Positions 60,939 to 64,000 of a DNA stretch of 64,000 bases are shown here, piece by piece. The position numbers were made by a program, and so were the translations under genes. The stretch covers positions 62,001 to 126,000 of the forward strand of contig JACPUR010000017.1 in the NCBI GenBank assembly GCA_016192135.1. Reading direction: 5' to 3'. The first letter of the stretch is position 1; each line of letters starts with the position of its first letter. Origin of the DNA: Candidatus Tectomicrobia bacterium. Its GTDB lineage: Bacteria; UBA8248. The notes beneath the pieces were generated by a model, which was not told where the DNA came from, did no database searches, and saw nothing but the letters and a program-made list of their open reading frames with translations.

Positions 60939-62087
60939 ATGGCTCGCATCGGCATCGATGTGGCCCCCGTCTCCCAGCACCGGGGCAGGGGGGTGGGCGC
61001 CCTGGGGGGGCAGCTGCTGGCGGCGCTCCTCGCGGCGCGGGGCGGCCGCTCCTTCGTCCTCTTCGCCCCCGAGGGCAGTCCCGAGGCGGAGCTCGCGCGG
61101 CGGGAGGGCGCCGAGGCGCGCCTGCGGCCTCCGGTGCGGCCGGGTTTTTCCCCCCAATGGCTGGCGGACGCCCTGCGGCTGGACCGCCAGGTTCGGAGCG
61201 CGCGCCCCGCCGTCTTCCACGCCTTCTTCCAGTGGAACCTTCCCCTCCGGCGCCTCCCGGTCCCGGCCGTGGGCCACGTCTATGACCTGATGCCGCTCGC
61301 GGCGGAGGATGTCTACCTGCGGCGCTACAAGCTGCCGGTCGGCCGGAAGATGCGGCTCTACCGCGCCTACTTGCGCCACGCGCTGGGGCGGCTGGACCGC
61401 GTCATCACCATCTCGGAGCACACGAAGCGCGACCTCGCGCGGCTGATGGGATTCCCGGAGGAGCGGGTGCGGGCCGTCCTCCCCGCCCCCGCGCTGGGGA
61501 TGAGGCCGCCGGGCGATCCGGCCCGCCCGGAGGCCCTCCGCGCGCGGCTGGGCCTGCCGGAGGGCTACCTGCTCTACACGGGCGGGTTCGACTACCGGAA
61601 GAACGTGGAGATCCTGCTGCACGCCCACGCGGGGGCGCGGCGGAAGGGGCTCGAGCTTCCGCTCGTCCTCGCCGGGGGAATGGGCGGCCCCTATGGCCGG
61701 CTGATCCAGGAACTGGCGGCGGGGGCTCCCGGGGTACTGCGGACGGGTTTCGTGCCGGACGAGGACCTCCCGGCGCTCTACGCCGGGGCCAAGCTCGTCC
61801 TCTATCCCTCGCTCTACGAGGGCTTCGGGCTTCCGGTGGTGGACGCGATGGCCTGCGGCGCCCCGGTGGCCTGCTCGGACCATCCCTCCCTCGACGAGGC
61901 CGCCGGAGAGGCCGCCCTGAGGCTGCCCGCCGGGGACGGGGGCGCGTGGGCGGAGGCCATGCTCCGGGCGGCGGAGGCGGGAGGCCTGGCCGGGGCCCGC
62001 GAGCGGGGGCTGCGCCACGCGGGGAAGTTTTCCTGGGCTCAGGCGGCCGAGGAAACCTTCCGCGTCTATCAGGATGCCCAGGGATGA
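60939..62087 (+). CDS. Family 4 glycosyltransferase (mannosyltransferase-like)
   Basis: 382 residues, seven bases after the Fe-S gene. IGIDVAPVSQHRGRGVGALG, VYDLMPLAAEDVYLRRY, RLDRVITISEHTKRDLAR, YTGGFDYRKNVEILLHAH and PSLYEGFGLPVVDAMACG (E-x7-D). This resembles GT4 enzymes of O-antigen synthesis such as WbdB-type mannosyltransferases. The link to the preceding Fe-S gene is likely only positional. Confidence 0.83.
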   Translation: MARIGIDVAPVSQHRGRGVGALGGQLLAALLAARGGRSFVLFAPEGSPEAELARREGAEARLRPPVRPGFSPQWLADALRLDRQVRSARPAVFHAFFQWNLPLRRLPVPAVGHVYDLMPLAAEDVYLRRYKLPVGRKMRLYRAYLRHALGRLDRVITISEHTKRDLARLMGFPEERVRAVLPAPALGMRPPGDPARPEALRARLGLPEGYLLYTGGFDYRKNVEILLHAHAGARRKGLELPLVLAGGMGGPYGRLIQELAAGAPGVLRTGFVPDEDLPALYAGAKLVLYPSLYEGFGLPVVDAMACGAPVACSDHPSLDEAAGEAALRLPAGDGGAWAEAMLRAAEAGGLAGARERGLRHAGKFSWAQAAEETFRVYQDAQG

Positions 62088-62152
62088 CCGGAAAAAGAGG
62101 TTATTCCATCGGCTAGTATGGGTGGGGTTGCATGAAATCTCATCTTGAGACA

Positions 62153-62161
62153 TGCTATAAT
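62153..62161 (+). promoter_or_regulatory. Extended -10 promoter before the small membrane protein gene
   Basis: TGCTATAAT is a perfect extended -10. No good -35 is at 16-18 bases. Predicted start about 62168, leader about 43 bases to ATG 62211. Same element as at 49628 (minus). Confidence 0.6.
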
Positions 62162-62210
62162 ATACGGAGGGCGATTTTCAGGTTTCGCCCGATTGTAACT
62201 TGCGGTTGAG

Positions 62211-62504
62211 ATGAGGCAACGTATCGATATGGACAGCATGCCGATGTCAGGCTTGGAATTCCTCCTCGTGCTCGCCCTCTTCGCGGTCGTCCTGTGGCCG
62301 TCCAAGAAGGGGAAGGGGGTCTTCTCGCGCGCGGGCGGATGGCTCGCCCGAAGGCGTACCCTCGCGACCCGGATCAAGGCCGCCGAGGCTTCCCGCGCGG
62401 CCGCGGCGGCACCGCCCCAGGAACCGGTGAAACCGGCCCCCGTCCCCGCCGTCCGCGTGGGCCGGGCGCGCCGGGCCTACGTGAGCACCGCCGGCCGGGC
62501 CTGA
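62211..62504 (+). CDS. Small single-pass membrane protein, weakly TatA/B-like
   Basis: 97 residues (start could also be ATG 62229). An N-terminal hydrophobic segment with an internal Glu (GLEFLLVLALFAVVLWPSKK) is followed by a basic helix (RAGGWLARRRTLATRIKAAE) and an Ala/Pro-rich tail. TatA/TatB have a Glu near the TM start, a F-G-P hinge and an amphipathic helix; here the hinge is L-W-P-S, so it is at best a distant relative. It could equally be an unrelated anchor protein. No tatC is nearby. Confidence 0.55.
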   Translation: MRQRIDMDSMPMSGLEFLLVLALFAVVLWPSKKGKGVFSRAGGWLARRRTLATRIKAAEASRAAAAAPPQEPVKPAPVPAVRVGRARRAYVSTAGRA

Positions 62505-62528
62505 TCGCTCTTCCCGCCGTCCCCTGGC

Positions 62529-64000
62529 TCAACCCTGCCAAGGCGCCTCCCGGGCCTTGCGGACCTCCTCGCGGATCCGCTCCTCGCTCGCGCCCACCTC
62601 TTCGAGCAGAAGCCGCGCCATGGCCGCCGCGACCTCGGCCTCCTCGCTGCAGACGGTGGTGGCGCCCACCCGCTCCAGCCATGCCCTCTCCTGAATGTAG
62701 TGGCTCCGCGCCAGTATCTTCAGGTCCGGGTTCAGATCGCGCGCCGTCATGATGATGGCGGCCCTCGATGAGCGGTCCGGCGTGGTCACGAGAAGGTATT
62801 TCGACTTCTCGGTCCCCGCCCGCCTCAGGATCTCCCGCTGCGTGGCGTCCCCGTACACGGCGGGCTTCCCCTCCGCCCCGAGGGCCCGGACGGTGTCCAG
62901 GTTCAGGTCCACGATGACGGGCTGGATGCCGAACTCCTCGAGGATGTGCGAGGCGGCCTGCCCCGTCGGGCCGTAGCCCACCACGATGGCGCGCGGCCGG
63001 GCCCCGTCGCCCGTGTCCAGATGGAGAAGGAGCTCCTTCATCTCGCGGTTCAGCGCCCGCCCCCGCGCCCGCGCCTTGCGGTTGAGCAGGCGCCACAGGC
63101 GCGGCCGCCGCTGGAGCCACCGCTCGACCGGGTCCACGGCGCGGAAGACGATGGGGTTGAGGGAGATGGAAACGAGGGCGCAGGCGACGAGGAGGCCCTG
63201 CCCCTCGGCGGGGAGAATCCGGAGGTCGCGGGCCAGGCCGGCCAGGATGAAGGAGAATTCCCCGATCTGGGCCAAGCCCAGCGCCACGACGAGCCCCGTC
63301 CGGACGGAGTAGCCCAGGGCCCAGACGATGATCAGGGCCGAGAGCGGCTTCACGATCAGGATGATGGCGAGAAGGCTGAACAGGTAGAGCGGCTGCTCCC
63401 ACACCACCTTCGGGTCGAACAGCATCCCCACCGAGACGAAAAACAGCACGGCGAAGGCGTCCCGCATGGGGAGGGCGTCGGCCGCCGCCTGATGGCTCAC
63501 CTCCGACTGGCCCGCCACCAGGCCCGCGATGAAGGCGCCCAGCGCCATGGACACCCCGAAGACGGCCGCCGAGCCCGTCGCGATGGCGATGGCGAGGGCC
63601 AGGACGGTCAGGGTGAAGAGCTCGCGGGAGCGCGCGTAGGCGACCTGCCTGAGGACCCACGGCACGACGCGCGCCCCCACCACGAGCACCAGGAGGCCCA
63701 GCGCCCCCACCTTCAGCGCCGTCAGGCCCAGCGAAGAGAACACGCTCTCGCCGCGCGCCGCCGCCCCGCCGAGGAAGCCCGCGGCGCTCGGAAGGATCAC
63801 GAGTACCAGCACGGTGAAGATGTCCTCCACGATCAGCCAGCCCACGGCGATGTGGCCATGGCTCGTCTGGAGGAGGTTGTTGTCGGCGAGGACGCGGGTG
63901 AGCACGACCGTGCTGGCCACCGCGAGCGCGAGGCCCATCGTCAGGCCGAAGCCGAACCCGTGGCCGAACGCCGCCGACGCCGCGAGCCCGAAGGCGGTCG
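62529..64000 (-). CDS. CPA2-type cation/proton antiporter (KefB/RosB-like), N-terminus beyond the window
   Basis: Partial: the frame continues past 64000, so the first TM segments are missing. The visible part has TM segments with STVVLTRVLADNNLL and IFTVLVLVILPSAAGF, then the soluble TrkA-N domain (ARAIVVGYGPTGQAASHILE, VYGDATQREILRRAG), which binds NAD(H) or nucleotide, and a short charged C-terminus. Such proteins exchange K+ or Na+ for H+ under nucleotide or glutathione control. Assignment to KefB, KefC or RosB cannot be made. Confidence 0.85.
   Translation of the reverse strand, partial: TAFGLAASAAFGHGFGFGLTMGLALAVASTVVLTRVLADNNLLQTSHGHIAVGWLIVEDIFTVLVLVILPSAAGFLGGAAARGESVFSSLGLTALKVGALGLLVLVVGARVVPWVLRQVAYARSRELFTLTVLALAIAIATGSAAVFGVSMALGAFIAGLVAGQSEVSHQAAADALPMRDAFAVLFFVSVGMLFDPKVVWEQPLYLFSLLAIILIVKPLSALIIVWALGYSVRTGLVVALGLAQIGEFSFILAGLARDLRILPAEGQGLLVACALVSISLNPIVFRAVDPVERWLQRRPRLWRLLNRKARARGRALNREMKELLLHLDTGDGARPRAIVVGYGPTGQAASHILEEFGIQPVIVDLNLDTVRALGAEGKPAVYGDATQREILRRAGTEKSKYLLVTTPDRSSRAAIIMTARDLNPDLKILARSHYIQERAWLERVGATTVCSEEAEVAAAMARLLLEEVGASEERIREEVRKAREAPWQG

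Overview
This is a G+C-rich chromosomal window (roughly 70% by eye) from a Gram-negative bacterium with lipopolysaccharide. It encodes the lipid A pathway from lpxA onward (lpxC is not seen), Kdo transfer, ADP-heptose synthesis, core glycosyltransferases, LptFG, MsbA, LolCD, BamA and an OmpH/Skp chaperone. The order lnt-prfB-lysS-lolC-lolD-(clpC)-bamA-ompH-lpxD-fabZ-lpxA-Gfo/Idh-lpxI-lpxB resembles the deltaproteobacterial (Geobacter-like) arrangement. Together with a probable selenoprotein and a myo-inositol-phosphate synthase, this suggests a Desulfobacterota-, NC10- or Tectomicrobia-like lineage. That placement is inference; no marker here fixes the phylum. No tRNA, rRNA, CRISPR array, insertion sequence or phage gene was seen.

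Layout. 1-5051: end of lnt, prfB with a programmed +1 frameshift, lysS, and the LolC/LolD lipoprotein exporter. 5074-7521: clpC. 7571-18825: envelope superoperon (bamA, ompH, lpxD, fabZ, lpxA, Gfo/Idh, lpxI, lpxB, DUF374 acyltransferase, waaA, lpxK), in which most genes from lpxD on overlap by 4 bases. 18815-21198: lptG and lptF on the minus strand. 21377-37352: core-oligosaccharide block (waaF, gmhB, split hldE, waaC, a Trm112-like gene, several glycosyltransferases, msbA, a carbamoyltransferase, a WaaG-like enzyme, an O-antigen ligase). 37500-45284: dacA (minus), dapA, then a binding-protein ABC importer with a 2-hydroxyacid dehydrogenase.

45285-52683 is a looser region of short transcription units: ino1, acr3-arsR, an aquaporin, a second 2-hydroxyacid dehydrogenase and an OsmC-family gene. 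Its intergenic spaces carry two families of dispersed palindromic repeats. 52684-59451 is a second surface-polysaccharide cluster (Gfo/Idh oxidoreductase, glycosyltransferases, methyltransferases, a Wzx-like flippase, a GT9 enzyme). The window ends with an Fe-S protein, a glycosyltransferase, a small membrane protein and a truncated CPA2 cation/proton antiporter.

Main finding. At 51200-51757 an OsmC-family protein is interrupted by an in-frame TGA exactly where the family has its first redox cysteine. The frame stays open and homologous afterwards, and a GC-rich stem-loop that fits bacterial SECIS geometry lies 20 nt downstream. It is best read as a selenocysteine-containing OsmC protein. Other points are REPIN-like inverted hairpin doublets, an arsR promoter that predicts a nearly leaderless mRNA, and a ferric-type ABC importer without the usual iron-binding tyrosine pair.
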